From Acridotheres tristis (taxonomy: Eukaryota; Chordata; Aves; Passeriformes; Sturnidae): a stretch of 64,000 nucleotides of DNA. A program made the translations under genes and the position numbers. Under the pieces are notes generated by a model that ran no database searches, was not told the origin of the DNA, and worked only from the letters and a program-made list of their open reading frames with translations. Shown piece by piece: positions 24,821-38,500 of this stretch. The stretch covers positions 100,978,048 to 101,042,047 of the forward strand of contig CM072884.1 in NCBI GenBank assembly GCA_037013685.1. Direction: 5' to 3'. Position 1 is the first letter of the stretch. Every line of letters starts with the position of its first letter.

Positions 24821-27337
24821 CTTCCAACTCAATAGGAAGCTGGAAGGAAAGTAGATGATGCTCAGAAATGACATAAGGGATTTGAAAAGTGTGCACTACT
24901 TACCTAGTTTGGAATTTGGTCAGGATTTTGAGGCTGCCACTCCTGCACCATTCCTGAGATAGCTGTTTGGAAAATGCCAATTTTTAGAGTAACATTTTTT
25001 CACCCGTGAGAAATAGAGAGTGGTACTTTCCTCCTAGAGTAGAAGTGTTCCATGTTTTCTCTGAATAAAAATAGGTCTTCACTTTCTATCAGATTAACAT
25101 CTCCTTTTCTTTCTTACTTCTTTTACATCAAATATTTATTTTTCATCACAAACTTTAATTTTTGAACTCTAAGAATAATCTATCACATCCTAAATTTAAT
25201 TTAACCTTCACAGGAAGGCTGGACTTTCCTGATCACTAACCACAGGAGATGTTCTTCTCCACTGGCCAGAGTTGAAACTAATAGCCATGGCATGTTTGCT
25301 TATCTCTTATCTCTGGGGTTAGATTGCTGCTGTCAGCTTCTCCCTTGTTATCTGGCTGCTGCTACTGCTCACTCAGTTGTGCAGGGATGTCAGTTCCATT
25401 AATAATCTGAGCACCGTGCAAACAGATAGTGGAAAACAGGTGAAGGGAGAGGAAATTGTATTTAACCCTGATCTCACAGCTGTCATTTTTCAGACTCAGC
25501 CACGACTACATAAGACCAGAATGGGTGCATGACATCAAAATACTTGTGAAAAATCTCATGCTTGAAATAGGAGGGAGACAGATGGACAGACACCTGCAGA
25601 TGCTCAGGGACCAGGGTGAATCTGAAGGTTTTATGGCAGAACCTCAAAGTGAGATGATTGTTATGCTAAATGACAGAGTAATTCTTCCAAAGAGCAAGAG
25701 ATCCTCCATTACCCTTCAAAGTCTTGGACTCTTCAGCTTTAACTTTCACTATCTTTGTTGTTTTTACAAGTAACCCTGTCTCCTGTGCAGGTATAGTTGC
25801 AAAGGCAGTGTAGTCCCCCAGCTCAGCAGTAGCAGACATGCAGGTGCAGAAGAGCCATTCTCTGTGTGGAAGAGTCTACAAGGCCATGCTCAGCTAACTG
25901 CTTGGCACTCCCCTACTCCGAAATGAAAGTGCATTTCCTGGCTGTGGTGGTCTCCATGTGCTGGAAATGCCCACGGAGAGGAGAGCTGCCTGCTGGCTGG
26001 GAGTGGGAGAGGAGCTCAGCAGGGCAGGGCAGTGGGACCCCACCTTGGACCCTCAGCCTTGGCACTGAGCTGTCCACGAGCAGGAGTGTGAACCAGCAGT
26101 GCTCAACTTGCTCAGGTGTTGTACCAGTCACTGGGGTCTGAAGCAAAGTTGTGAGATTTTAAATGGCTTCAGGTACTGGTATTGCTGGAGTTTACTTGTG
26201 AAGGAGCTTTACCACAAGGAGCTCGTCAGACTCAGGAATTTGTTCCTTTAGTGGCCTTTTAGAGGCCAGGATGCTGTGACTAAGAATAAAGGCTTCCTCA
26301 GCTGCCCTCTTTTGTGAGGAAGTTGTGAAGTGTCTTGTGCTCAGTTTTCTGCATATAAGATGAGGTTCATCAGTGTGAAAATACCTAAATATAATTTATT
26401 TAAAAGCAAAAAAATTTAAAGGTTTTGAATAGGGAGGAATTTGATCTTGAGTAGAGAGTAAAATATTTTCTGAATGTATTTTTTCTATATTCTGCAGCCT
26501 ATGTTTTTGATTATGCACCCATCTGCTTTCTCCCCATACATTACAAGGCATGGACAACTGATAGTGACATGCTTACTGGTCGAGTGCTGGTCAGGGTCCC
26601 TGTTCAAGCAAAAGGAATTCCTCCTCAGAGATAAAACATTCAGGTTATGAAGAATACTGGTGTTTAAGTTCTCAGTTGAGTTTGAGTTGTCTCAAAACTA
26701 AAAGGAGTCTCTGCCATGTCTGGTTTCAGTTGCATCAAGATTGTGGCTGAAGCTCACTGGTGAAATGAGAAATGAAAAGGGAATTTTTCACATGCTATTC
26801 TTCAGTTCAAAAAAAAGTGCCCAGCAACCTTTGCTTAACCTTGAAAATGTTAAATGAATGTAAACTGATTCAAGCAGAGGCTAAGGTCAGAAGTTGTCCC
26901 TTTCTGGAACAGGTTATTCAGAGTTTTGCATAAAACTGGAAAAGAAATGCTGTGGTAAATCATATCCCACACAATTATGATGGGGAGAGAGCTTCCTCAC
27001 CCTTTCCTGATCTCTGAGCCTGCCCCTCTCTGTGTCCAGTGCCAGAGACCTCAGCACACAGAGGTTTTTTGGGTCCCTGGGGAACTTTTATTTTGCTAGC
27101 ACCGTGGGTTTTCTTAAGCCTGCTGTTTGCCTAGAGCTAAAACAAAAGAGCACAAAAGATTTTTGGATTAAGGTGGTTGCGTTTCTATCAAGAGGTGGCA
27201 TGAACATGGGAGTATGGGTCAACTCATGACATGTTCTGGAGGTGAGCAGTAAAATGGGTCCAGGAAGGCATTTCTATAGAAAACTGAATATAATAATTTC
27301 TGCAGCTCAGCAATGTGAAAAAGACCAGCCGAAGGTG

Positions 27338-27381
27338 GTTTTTTTGTTTGTTTTTGTTTTTTGTTTTTTGGGGTTTTTTTT
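27338..27381. repeat. T/G low-complexity tract
   Basis: Runs of 6-8 T separated by G or GGGG. Probably simple-sequence drift. No function is visible. Confidence 0.8.
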
Positions 27382-30300
27382 GCTATTGCAAATGCTTAGG
27401 ATCCTGGTGCAAAATTTTCTCACTAAAGATATCTAAGGCAATTTCAAAACACAAAGAGAATTTTGAGTTGGGGGAGTGTGTTTGGTCGTTTGATTTTCAG
27501 AGATAACTGTATTGGAAAACATGGAGTGTTGTCTGAAAATAAAGTCAGGAGGAGTATTTTTTTTAGTAAGAGTCCAAGCCTAGCTTGGCATGAGTCCTAT
27601 CAAAGGCAGCTTAGCAGCACATACCATGGGGCATGTATCTATATCTATATCAGCATGGTACTAATGATAGTCTGTGTCTTCAGACCACAACACCTCAGTT
27701 TCTGGCTTGTTTGAAGTGCAGCAGGAGGAGCTCCCAACTCTCCACACACCCTGGTGCAGTCTTGCCCCAGGTGATCCACAGGTGTGCAGAGGGGAATCCA
27801 GTGCAGAAACCCCCATGCTGGAGCTGTCCTGCCACTGCTGGTGTGCTGCCAGAGCTGAGTCATTTTGCATATCTGGGCATCATTCTTTGTTCTGGTCCAT
27901 GGGCATCATTCCAGCTCTACTGAGAATCCAAAGACCCTTAAAACTCACCCCGGTGCTTTGGACAGGAATAGTTAGCAGGTAAGCACATCCTGTGCCAGGA
28001 ACTCAGTTGTGCTGGTCTGCAGTATAAGTGCACTTATATCTTCAAAGATTAAAGTCCTTTCTGTGTGCCATAAAGAAAGGTATTGCAGATCTGACATTCT
28101 GTTTGTGTAAGACAGAATATATATGTCTCTCACATATAATATTCAGTGTATGATATAACAGCGTCATGCTAATTGTCATATAGAGATTGCAAATGGAAAA
28201 TTGAATTAAAATAAAATGGACAAAGAAATTTTCTTTCTTAGCAAAATTAAAGCAAAGGTGGCAGCAGAATGAGTTTCTGGTGGAAGGAGAAAACATGACT
28301 AGGTCTATTAATGGTAGTGCTGCATTGAACTGAGGAGTTGTGCTTATGAAAATATCACAGTCAATTAGTATGTTTATATAAGTAAGACTGAAATAAAGAT
28401 GCTAATTTCACACTTTCGCTGACCTAGTCCAGTTCTATTGCTTAAAAAAACAATCATTTCATGTGGGATTAATTTAAGATGAAAAGTTAATTCCAGTGAA
28501 ACTTTCATCACAGTGCTTGAACCAATGACTGAATCTTTGTATTCCAGAGAGTCAGAAGAGATTTAGGATAGGAAAGAGTGGCACTGATGTACTTTGTTGC
28601 TTTTTCTGACTCTTTCATCCATGGTAGTCCTACTAAACTTTAAGATGCTTTAAACTTTATGGTGGGTAATAATAATATTGTCTTGCTGAATAGTAGATAT
28701 TAAGACTGAACATATAATCTCAATGAACACTTGTTTTAGGAATTGCTGCATCCCTTTTCCTCTCTATTTCCTAGCATTATAAGGTATGGTATTTTTAATT
28801 GTACTAAATAGTATTGTCTTGTCAGTAAGTTTTCTCTGAGTGAGGCTTTGGTTTTAAAAGACCATTTAGAGGAGGAGCTAACTCCTGTACCACATAACCC
28901 TTCTCCACTTTGCCACATCATGTGTCACCAGCACTTGGTTTGTAAAAGTTCCAGAACTTGTTGGGTTTCTCCATGTAGTGAATGAATGATTCAGCTCAGT
29001 GATCTGGCAGAAAATTAGCTGAGGAAAAGCTTGGTTAAATTTCTGCTGTGTTATTGATGTGTTAAGTGGTCTCACAGAAAGATGTGTTGAGCTGAGGGAG
29101 CCTTTGGAGGCTGTGGGTGCAGCAGGAGAAGAGCTATGGACAGAGGTGAGAAGAGCAGGGAAGAAGCACAAGGACTCGGATTTTTCTTTCATCTGGCAGC
29201 ACAGAGCTGTTAAATGGACTCAGCTACTTTTGAAACTATAATGTGCATTTAACTGAAAGCAATTTTATGTGTACATGGGTGTCATTATTCACATAAGTCA
29301 CTTATTTATTTTATTTTTTCTTTAACCTTGGCCTCAAGCTATTACAAAGATGGAATAATAGCTGTATTTTCTGTCTTCATTATTTTAGCCATTTTTTTAG
29401 AGCATTCAAAATAATTATTGTAATACAGAGGGGATGGTTATGGTGCAGTGTGAAGTGGTGGTATGTGGATTATTATTAAATGAAACACCAGTTCTTGAAA
29501 AGTCTACACAGTTTCTATTATTGTGACATGCAACAAAAAGAGGACAATTAAGCCAAGTTTTAGAGATAAACAATGATAATCTGTATTCTTGAGTATGGAT
29601 TAGACAGTTCAGTGCAGATCAAGTACTGTTAAAAATTGTCATTTCAGGCCAAGTGTTCATGTTTGAGTTTCCACTTCACTTTCCTTTGTAGTTGACAATG
29701 TGAAAATCCCTGATATTTCATTTTCCCACAAAGAAAATACTGTGCATCATTAGGGTGAGCTCAATCCATCTCTCACTTAAGTCAGTAGTGACTTCCTACT
29801 GACATCTGTAAGTTTGGGCTTTAGCCCTGTGATGGAACTTCCCTGTGTTTTGCCAAGATCCATCACTCTATTTTCCTAGTTTTTCTATGTAAACCCTAGA
29901 TAGATGCAGTGATATTTATGCAGCAGTTTTACCAGATGGCTTTTGAATCATCTGTTCTCAATGAAAAATGAAAAGACTGGGCACATATATAAAGGTTGAA
30001 TTAATCTTTGTAATTAAATGGAACATTACGTTGCCATGAATGATGTTAGCTTTCACAATGTATTTTATGGTAATTTTTCAGTGACCTGTAATTGTATTAA
30101 TTTTTTATATATTTAGAAGCTTAAAAATGATCTTCACAAAGTTATTGAGGCAAGTTAATATACAGAAGATGTCTGTCAGACTCATAAAACTTTGTAGTGA
30201 TATATACGATTTTTTTTGTTTTCTCTTTACAGTAAGTAAAATATGTCAGTAGTTAGTGTTGTAAAAAATATCCAAATCATACTCTGAGAGGTAAAAAGGC

Positions 30301-31440
30301 TCTCAGAATGCTCACATGCTCGGCTGTCAAGTGAGAATTTGAATAGGCTGGAATCTGGGCTGCTTTGGAGCACTGAAACACGTGTTTATTCCCACGTTGG
30401 CAGGTTGTTAGGCAGAGAGTGAAAGCTCGTTTATTATTTTGTCTGTGTAGTAAACTGACTTGCAATGCTCTCCCTGTGAACAGATACACACTGATGGTAA
30501 AATCCTGGCTGTGTTGAAGGCGATGGGGAAATCTCCATGCACAAGGAGTGGTGGAAGTAGTCCCACTCTGGCTCCTGTGCCTCAGAGCCTGCTGTCTCTG
30601 GCTGTTGGGATAGAAAAGTCTTCATGACTTACCCTAAAGCACCCTCTGAGATCCTCTTGCTTGTGATGGGGAGAGGAGCCCTGCAGTGCTGAGTTCCCTT
30701 AATTTACCCAACAGCCCAAGCAGGCTGAGTGCTCAGTGATGCCTGGGGGAGGCACCACCGCCTCTTTTCCTCCTGTACACATGGCTGTTTAATATGCAAA
30801 TTAGAGAAAGGAGTTAAATGAGCCTTTAAACCATAAAAAGTTGTGCATGGTGGATTTATGGTGGATTCATATGCCATTGCCACGTGGCTGGTTCCTGTAC
30901 ATTTGTCACATTTCATTTGACTCCCTGTGCTTGCCTCCTGGAAGGCTGGTGGTCTCTTATACATACTTTTAATCCTATCAAGTGGAAAATAATGACATCA
31001 TTATCAAAGAGTAAGCAAGCTGTAGAAATGTTTTCCACTTCCTTGTGCTGTATAAATAAGGAGTCTCCCAACTGCTGTTAAATATTACACAAGTGATATT
31101 TACTGCAAATTTAGAAACCTGCTCTCAATATGATACTTTCTAATTTGTCAGTTGTATAAATAAATTGGGCTGTGTGCTGGGCTCAGCTGAAAAGGTTTGC
31201 ATCTGATGCAAAGCTTCTAGGAGAAATCCCAGTCAGAGAGATTCCCAAGGGCTTCAGAAGGGTTCCTGTGCTCTCTCATGAGTTTTGCTTTGGCTATAGG
31301 AAACAGTTTCCCTAACCAGCAGCCAAACATCCTTCACTGTCAGCATCAGGTTTGTCTGTCTTATTTGCTCAGATTGCTACACCACACATATTGTGGTAAT
31401 GCCTTTTAAGTAATAAATACAATAATATAACATTTCCTCC

Positions 31441-31441
<1 letters not shown>

Positions 31442-31485
<44 letters not shown>
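31442..31485 (+). repeat. (TATC)11 microsatellite
   Basis: Eleven perfect, uninterrupted TATC units. A perfect array of this size is normally polymorphic between individuals, so it could serve as a marker inside PHEX intron 12. Confidence 0.97.
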
Positions 31486-31486
<1 letters not shown>

Positions 31487-33725
31487 CACAAAATACAGAC
31501 AGCCTTAGACATTAACAGAGCATCAAAGGACTAGAAGCAGCATTACCTTTTGAGTTTGCTCTCAAAAATCTCGAGACACACTGTTATTTACTAGGGTTTT
31601 ATATTGCCTTTATAAAAAAAATCTCTGTAGTGTCCAACTATTTTATTCTCATGCTTAAAAATCTCAATCTCACAACATCAAATGTGAAAGTCACAAAGCA
31701 AGTGATGAACTCATGCAGAACATTTGATATTCACCAGGTTTGTTTAAGTAGCTGACTTATAAGAAATTAAAACTTATGGGTTTTGCTCTTTCCTTTTCCA
31801 AAGCTAATTTAAACTAGCATTGAAACATGGGAAATGGTAAAGGAAAGTTTCTGATTCCTTGCAAAGTTCAGTCCGTTGGACCTGACAACACCACCAGGAA
31901 AAATTTAGACCTCTTGATTGCATACAAACTTGCAGAAGAATTGTGCTCCCTTCTTGGTTTTTTATTCTCCCTCCCCACCACAGCATTTAAAATATCATGA
32001 AAGACTGCTGAACCTTCTGGCAAAGTGAGAAAACATTCTGTTGAGAGTTAATTTGGATCATTTCATATTTTCCATTCAGCATTTTTCTTCCATTGCTTTT
32101 TTTATTACTTGGGCAATTTGCATGACAATGGGATCTTTCTTGCTTAAGAGATCGTCTACTCCTGCTGCTAATTTCCTACCTGAAGTTGTTATCTTCTGTT
32201 TGTGACATCTTCATTATCTCAACCACAATTGTGATGTCACAAATGGAGGATTATGACTTTGGGTTGCAAGTGAGACTGAGAAATTGAAGGAGTTTGAAGA
32301 AAAGAGGCCTTTCTTCTCACAAAAAAAAAAAAAAGGAGACAGAAAGACAGAATGACTGGTTAAATGGAGGCAATCCTCCATCACCTTTCTTCTTCAAGTT
32401 GTGGAACAGCTAGTTTTCCCTCTTGCTGTATAGGAGACACTGCTGTATTGAGATTCTGTGAAGTGGGGGAATGGGAAAGGGTATGTGGAGGAAGGGGAAT
32501 CTTCCCTTGAGCAGTCAGTCCCTGCAGCAAGAAGGAAATAAAAGTCATTGGACCCCTGAGAGTTCCAGACTCTGCTCACAGAGAGCAGAATGCAGGGTTA
32601 GTATGGTTGTACTTATTTTAAAAGCCAATTATTTATTGCTTTTCATATCTTGCAATATTCATTTATTAACATCAGAATTTGATGACCACGGAGGAGCATT
32701 TTTTGAGGGGTGGAGGGAATTCCAAAGACTTATGGAGAAGTTACACTCACCATCCTGAAAACATAAAAAATGGAAGTTGTGTATTATCCTAGTCCATCAT
32801 AGCTATAATTTATCCCATGGACATGTTGCATTTAACTTCTTGGTATGTCATCTTATATTTTTGTATACTTGTGCTTTTCCTCTGGAAACCTGTTTCCACG
32901 GAGATTCTGGGTGACTGAGTGCCCTGCTGGTGTTTCTGTGAGGACATTACCAAGGCTGTTTATGCCATGATTTACAGAGTGGGAATACTCATCCACAGCT
33001 ACTTCACACCGGACTGTTTACACAGGTTGTGCATAAACACTGGGACCAAGTCACGACTGAAAGAGGATTAATGAAAAGTGTCTTATTTTAGCACCTCCAC
33101 TGACAAAAGAGGAAAGGCAAAGACTGCAAAGTAAAGGAGGGAAACTGGAGAACTGAACACAGATCAGTCCTATGGTTTTCAGAAAGTACAGTGTCCTTCA
33201 GAATAGGACCCATCCTCCGGTGCAAATAGAAGTGACCCTGAGTGGAAACACCAGTCTGCACTTGCTGGGACCAGGGTTGATTCACATCTGTGCTCCAAAT
33301 CGATTTCAGCAGTTGGATATGTACCAGCTACTGTGCCATAGCAAAACAGCCTGTTTCCTGTTGTCCTTTGCAAAACATTGTACAAACAGGCATTTGACCA
33401 TCTGATTAACACAAACCCTGTAGGGAAAATCAGCTGTTAGGATTTTGCACTCAGACACATTGCTGTAAATACGCAAAAGCTCTGCAGGCAGCCACAGACC
33501 CACTGTGATAATCTGACAACAGAATCTGGACCCTCTGCCTTGTGATGCCGAGCTCATCTGTGGCACCAAGTTTACCTCGTAGGCAAGTTGTTTTGAAGTT
33601 AAATTAGGATGGCTCCAGGGAAGCATAGTAATAAAAAGTGGAAACTGTGCAAGAAAGATAAAAAGCTGTGTACTGAGAAGTGGTTTTGTCTGTCAAAACT
33701 TTTTTTCTCTTTTTCTTTTTCAAAG

Positions 33726-33803
33726 GCAAAAGCAGTTATGGCGAAAGTTGGTTACCCTCAATTTATAATGAATGACACATATATTAATGAAGACATCAAA
33801 ACA
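33726..33803 (+). CDS. PHEX: PHEX exon 13 (residues 469-494)
   Basis: A 78-bp exon, phase 0 at both ends. It reads [20 protein letters not shown] and ends in NEDIKT. The sequon N-D-T matches human Asn484. The acceptor is a strong pyrimidine tract (TTTTCTTTTTCAAAG) and the donor is ACA|GTAAGT. The length equals human exon 13. Confidence 0.97.
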
Positions 33804-35407
33804 GTAAGTGTCAGGCTTGCAGCTTTATTCATTTATTGCAGCCATTCTTTGCTCTGTTTTGCTGCTGTCTAAAGTCCAAGTCCTAGTCTTTTGTTTGGCA
33901 TGCACCTGGACTCGTGCTTGCCTGGTTATTTTTATTTTATTTTTGAAGTGTGCTAGCTCTAAATTGTGTCTGAAAAGTCAATGCTGTTGTATCTAAGCGA
34001 GATTATGAGGCCTGCTGGGAGTTAAATCTGTCTAGGTGCAAAGAACCTTCCTGCTATTAAGCATTTTAAACGTTAAGCACACAATATAATAATTTTGCAT
34101 TTAGTTATAAAAATGGAACAAACCAAAAGCATTTCTTCTCAAAATAATGATTTTCAAAAAGACTAGTGCATTTTACCTCAGAATATCACAATTTAGGATG
34201 ACCTGTATAAGTTCTCCTCATCTCTCCAGGCTATGATTTTAATTTACAATTGGTGCTTACAATCATGCCAAGAGGTTCTAACCAATGTATAGGCTTATTG
34301 TGCTGCCTTCTGGACAAGGATACTGTGGGGGAATCCTTCCTGCCCTAGTACCTGTTCAGCCTAACTAAGGCAGGAAGGAAATGATTAATAATAATAATAA
34401 TAAATAACAATAATAGTAATAATAATATATTTTACTATTTTCCAACTGTGGCATGCATTTGATTAATTGTTTTGCTGAAAGTCACAGGCAGACTAGAAAC
34501 ACAAGTTCAGACATTAAAATACAAGAGTGTTCATCATCTTTGCCAGAGCACACGAACAAACTCTAGATAGAGGCATCATTTATTGAGAGTACCAACTCTA
34601 CCAGCCTAGTCCTTGTCCAGAGAAATTGCAGGGTGAGGTGGTGAAATGAAAGCAGTGCAATGAGACAGAGCATATGACCAACTCTATCACTCAGTGCATG
34701 GAATTATTTTCTCAGATAAGTGGCAATGTCTGGTGAAAAATACTTGTTAATCATGCTTGCAAAACTATAGTTTACATCTGAAGAGCAACATCCTCACAAA
34801 TCCTGGAATTGTTTTAAACTGATAACAGGGATTTATAACCTATTAACATCTCTTTTCCTCACGTGTTTAGTTTTGTGTGTGTGAATGCTATTAGATTTGG
34901 AAACTTACGGAATCATGGAGCCCTATGGCAGTATATATTTAATGTGGCAGAACTCTCAGTAGGCACAGAATATGAAGAATTTGTTATAAAATGTAAAGCA
35001 AACTGAAAAAGGGGACTTCATTACATTATTGGAAGTGGTTTTAAAATGCATTTTTAAAAATAAAAGTAAGCCTACTTCCTCCTGGAAAAGAGGCTCTCTT
35101 AATAATAGCCATAGAAATGTGCAGTCTGCAATCTATTGTTGGGTGCTTATGATTCCTTCAGCAGCACTCTGCACAGTGAAGAGCTTTCCCAGTGTTCCAG
35201 ACCCTTGTGCAGATCTGTTCAGCCACTGTTTTTTAACTAAGCTCATAAAATATTTATTCTTCCTACCAAGTGTAGAAATTTTACTTGCTTTGATAATCGC
35301 CAAAAAATTAGGTGATTATCTCATATAAAATAAAAGTTCTGCTTGTTTTATGTCTGCTTTTGTTTCTTTGGACATGCTTTAAAAATGTCTGTGCTTTTTC
35401 AATACAG
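33804..35407 (+). other. PHEX: PHEX intron 13 (1.6 kb)
   Basis: A GT-AG intron, AT-rich, with an AAT/ATA simple repeat at 34385-34430. No transposon or exon was seen. The acceptor is GCTTTTTCAATACAG. Confidence 0.92.
34385..34430 (+). repeat. Imperfect (TAA)n microsatellite
   Basis: A TAA-unit array interrupted by AAC and GTA variants. Low-complexity intronic sequence. Confidence 0.9.
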
Positions 35408-35511
35408 CTGAAGTTTACAGAAAATGATTTTTTTGGCAATGTATTGCAAACTCGCAAATATGCAGCCCAATCTGATTTCTACTGGCTTAGAAAAGAAGTT
35501 CCAAAAACAGA
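35408..35511 (+). CDS. PHEX: PHEX exon 14 (residues 495-529)
   Basis: A 104-bp exon that starts in phase 0 and ends after two bases of Glu529. It reads [20 protein letters not shown] and then [14 protein letters not shown]. The donor is GA|GTGAGT. The [10 protein letters not shown] block is highly conserved in PHEX. The length equals human exon 14. Confidence 0.97.
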
Positions 35512-38500
35512 GTGAGTAGACAAAAGGCAAATTTACATAATCTTCTAACAATACCTTAACTTATATTATTTCATTTTTGTATTAAATACTGTTATATACT
35601 AAGTTTTAATAGAATTATGTTAACAGCATTATGTTATGACACAGAAAGCCGATGGGCAAATTCCCATTATGCAGAAACTCCTGTGGATTTTTTTTTTGGT
35701 AAGTTCTAGGTATCTCTGTTCATATGCAGAGTAGTCACATGCTTGAAGCTTAAAGTTAATTTAATGAAAAAAGGGGTAATTGAATCGCAATTAAAAATGG
35801 ATTACGTCTCTTGGTCACAGTTAGAGTTTGAAATGGTATAACAGGGATTTATAAAATAAATTTTGTAGGAATGAAATCATAGTAAGAGAATGTTATTATT
35901 AGTAATATAAATCAGCATTGTTAGTTACCCGCTGCTGATAGCAATGATACAGAATTAAACTTAATTTAATCTACATATGTTATTTTTATTTATTTGTAAA
36001 CATGAGAGTGCAGATTGTGTCACAAACTGTCATAAAATATATAAGAGAATCATTCTCTTTTTTTACTGGTGGGTAATCAAATCCTTAAAATGCAAATTAA
36101 AACCTAAGCAGAACTTAATTAGTCTAATCATGCTACTTAAATATGACTCCTTCTACATACAGACTTTGAAATCAGTGCCAGTGCTTAGCTCCTGTGGTGG
36201 TATTTCCTTAGGACTCCAGAAATCCTACTCAAACTGAACACGCCTTGCTCTGAGGGTGGCTCTGTGCTGTCTGTGAGGCAGGGGGACAAATGAAGGCTGT
36301 TCATGGTTGGAGTGTTTTTATTTGGCCCTATGTGTTTAAGGTGTTATTTATAAGCTTATACTTAACTGTGAATTTTACCTTCTCATCACAGCTTTCTCTG
36401 ACATTGCACTGATCAACCCCAGGGGATGATTTTAGGGATTTTCCTGGATGCCAGGAGTAGACCATGATGGTTCATTCTCTTCAGAGTAACAGTTCCAAGA
36501 GAGCAGTGGCCTCTCTATAGCAATGGTCAGCCTTGGGGCAGCCCTGATGCTGAACCTGTGGGTTCTTGGCACCACAGCAAAGCTCCACTCTAAGGAAACC
36601 AGTGGGGAGGCAGCTCCTGACTCAAGGACTGTAGTCTGAGAGCTGTCACATGGGTATACTTAAAAAATGAGGTTGTTATCCAATTGCCCACTACAAGACT
36701 GAGCACCTTCTCATGCCTGTCTTTACCATCTTATTTCCAGGACTACATAATAGCCAGCCCCTCATCACCACTGTAGTGCTTTTCTTGTCAACCCTCAGAG
36801 CACATTCAGGCCTGAGGGATGCCAGTTTGATTTCTGGTCCCTTCCCTTTGTTAGCACAGATATTTGCTCTGCCTTCTGCAGGGCTGGAGGTAATCTCCAC
36901 CTGAGCCCTGGCAGGGAGGGATAATTAGGGCTCCTGCTGGGACATTATTCTGTCTCTGCAACTCCTCAGCGATAGAAAAGGGTGCTGAAAGTGGTGTCAC
37001 TCTGCCTGCTGAGGGACACCAAGGCACAAAGAATCTTTGCTGTCTCCAGTACTTTTTTAAAAAAAAATATTAAAATAAACCAATAATTCCCACTTACCAG
37101 TCTGAGGCATGTCAAACCTGGCCTCAAAAATATCAGTCACTTTTTAGCCACTTCCCACTTTTAAATTATCATACTCCACTGCTTTCTGATCCTTTACCTC
37201 TCTTTTTTTCCCTCTCCTTTCTCTGTTTTGTTTTATAAACTTTTACATTTCACAGAACTCCACAGAATTTTTTATGAAGCTTGGTGCTATGTTAATAGAT
37301 AATTACCCTTGGGTTTTTGTTTCTATTTGCTTCATTTATTTTTTCCTCTAATTTAGAGCTTTTAGCATAACATTTATATTTCCAGAGAGATGTTATGAGA
37401 TCATCAAAGCTGTGGTCCGAAAAAGATAAATAAGAAAATGAGTGTTTAAGGAATGAAATAAAAGTTGCTAAAGTAGTATTATACCCAAAAGGTAAAACAC
37501 TATATTCTTTTAGCAGAAAGTCGATATTTTTCAATAATATTACTTCAAACGGGAATCACTTTCCTCAGCTAAATGTGAAATTAAAATGATAGTTCAATCA
37601 AAGCACCAGGGAAAGACCATCAGGGGATGGACAGAGGAGATGGGAGATACAAGACAAAGAAGTTGGACAAAACAAGGAGTAATGTGGGTAAGAATTGTTT
37701 TGGGAATTCAACAGTTTTTAATCCAAAAAAAAGGGAGAAAACCCAAAGCAAGAGTAATTACCAAAAATCCTTATTGTCTCTTCTGTCCCCTCTGTCGCTG
37801 GCAGGAGAAGGGAGCATGGAGGAGCTCAGATGAGGCATTGCTCAGGGCGTGGGTGGTGGGACATCCCCAGCCCTGCTGGTACAGAAAGCTGTGACAAGGG
37901 TGCTGGAGCTGCCAGTCCTGGGGCCAGGCTCCCCTGAGGACACCACAGCTCTGGGAGGTGTCACCTGTGCTCAACACCAGCTTTGGGTGCCAGCTGCCAT
38001 CCTCACAGCTGGCTGGGGAGATGACTGTCACCTTCACAGCTGGCTCCATCAAACAAGATAAAAAGTGCCCAGGTATCAGCAGGGAGAAAAATGAAAGGGA
38101 TTTGTGCAGGAGCTGAGGAATATGGCTCACAGAACAGCACAGGCTCAGTGGAGTCTGGAAGGGGCAGTGTGGGAGGATGTGTGTGAAGACAATCATTATA
38201 ATCCGGGTAAAATACAACTGGAACAGAGGAAAGTGAAAGGTTAGTACAGGGGGAGGTGATGGTGATGTAGGGGGGAAAAATTAAGGAGAATCAGGATTTT
38301 ACTTGCATTTGCCTATCCATCCATGGAGTCATACACATTCCCACATACAAATATATGTGTGTACAAATACATGCCTGCACCTTTTTGTCAGAGATGGAAT
38401 CTGTCCTTCTTAACACTGATATCATACTTGCAAATAACAAAGCATCAGAGGACTTCTTGGGCACACCACTTCATTATTATTCATCTTTCTCTTTTGAAGT

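Larger units (their letters stand above)
17792..33725 (+). other. PHEX: PHEX intron 12 (15.9 kb, the largest here)
   Basis: A GT-AG intron with a T14 run at 18959-18972, a plus-strand CR1 end (about 20045-20478), a possible ancient CR1/L3-like relic (about 23170-23560), a minus-strand CR1 end (24428-24820), a T/G low-complexity tract (27338-27381), a (TATC)11 microsatellite (31442-31485) and an A14 run at 32321-32334. A GC-richer block at about 27700-27960 has several short overlapping open frames but no recognised protein. No nested gene is supported. Confidence 0.88.

Noticed and set aside
29059..29241. 60-codon plus-strand frame rich in Glu, Ala and Arg, looking exon-like
   Set aside because: No family match and no convincing acceptor at its start. 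It lies deep in intron 12 between exons that join perfectly in phase without it.
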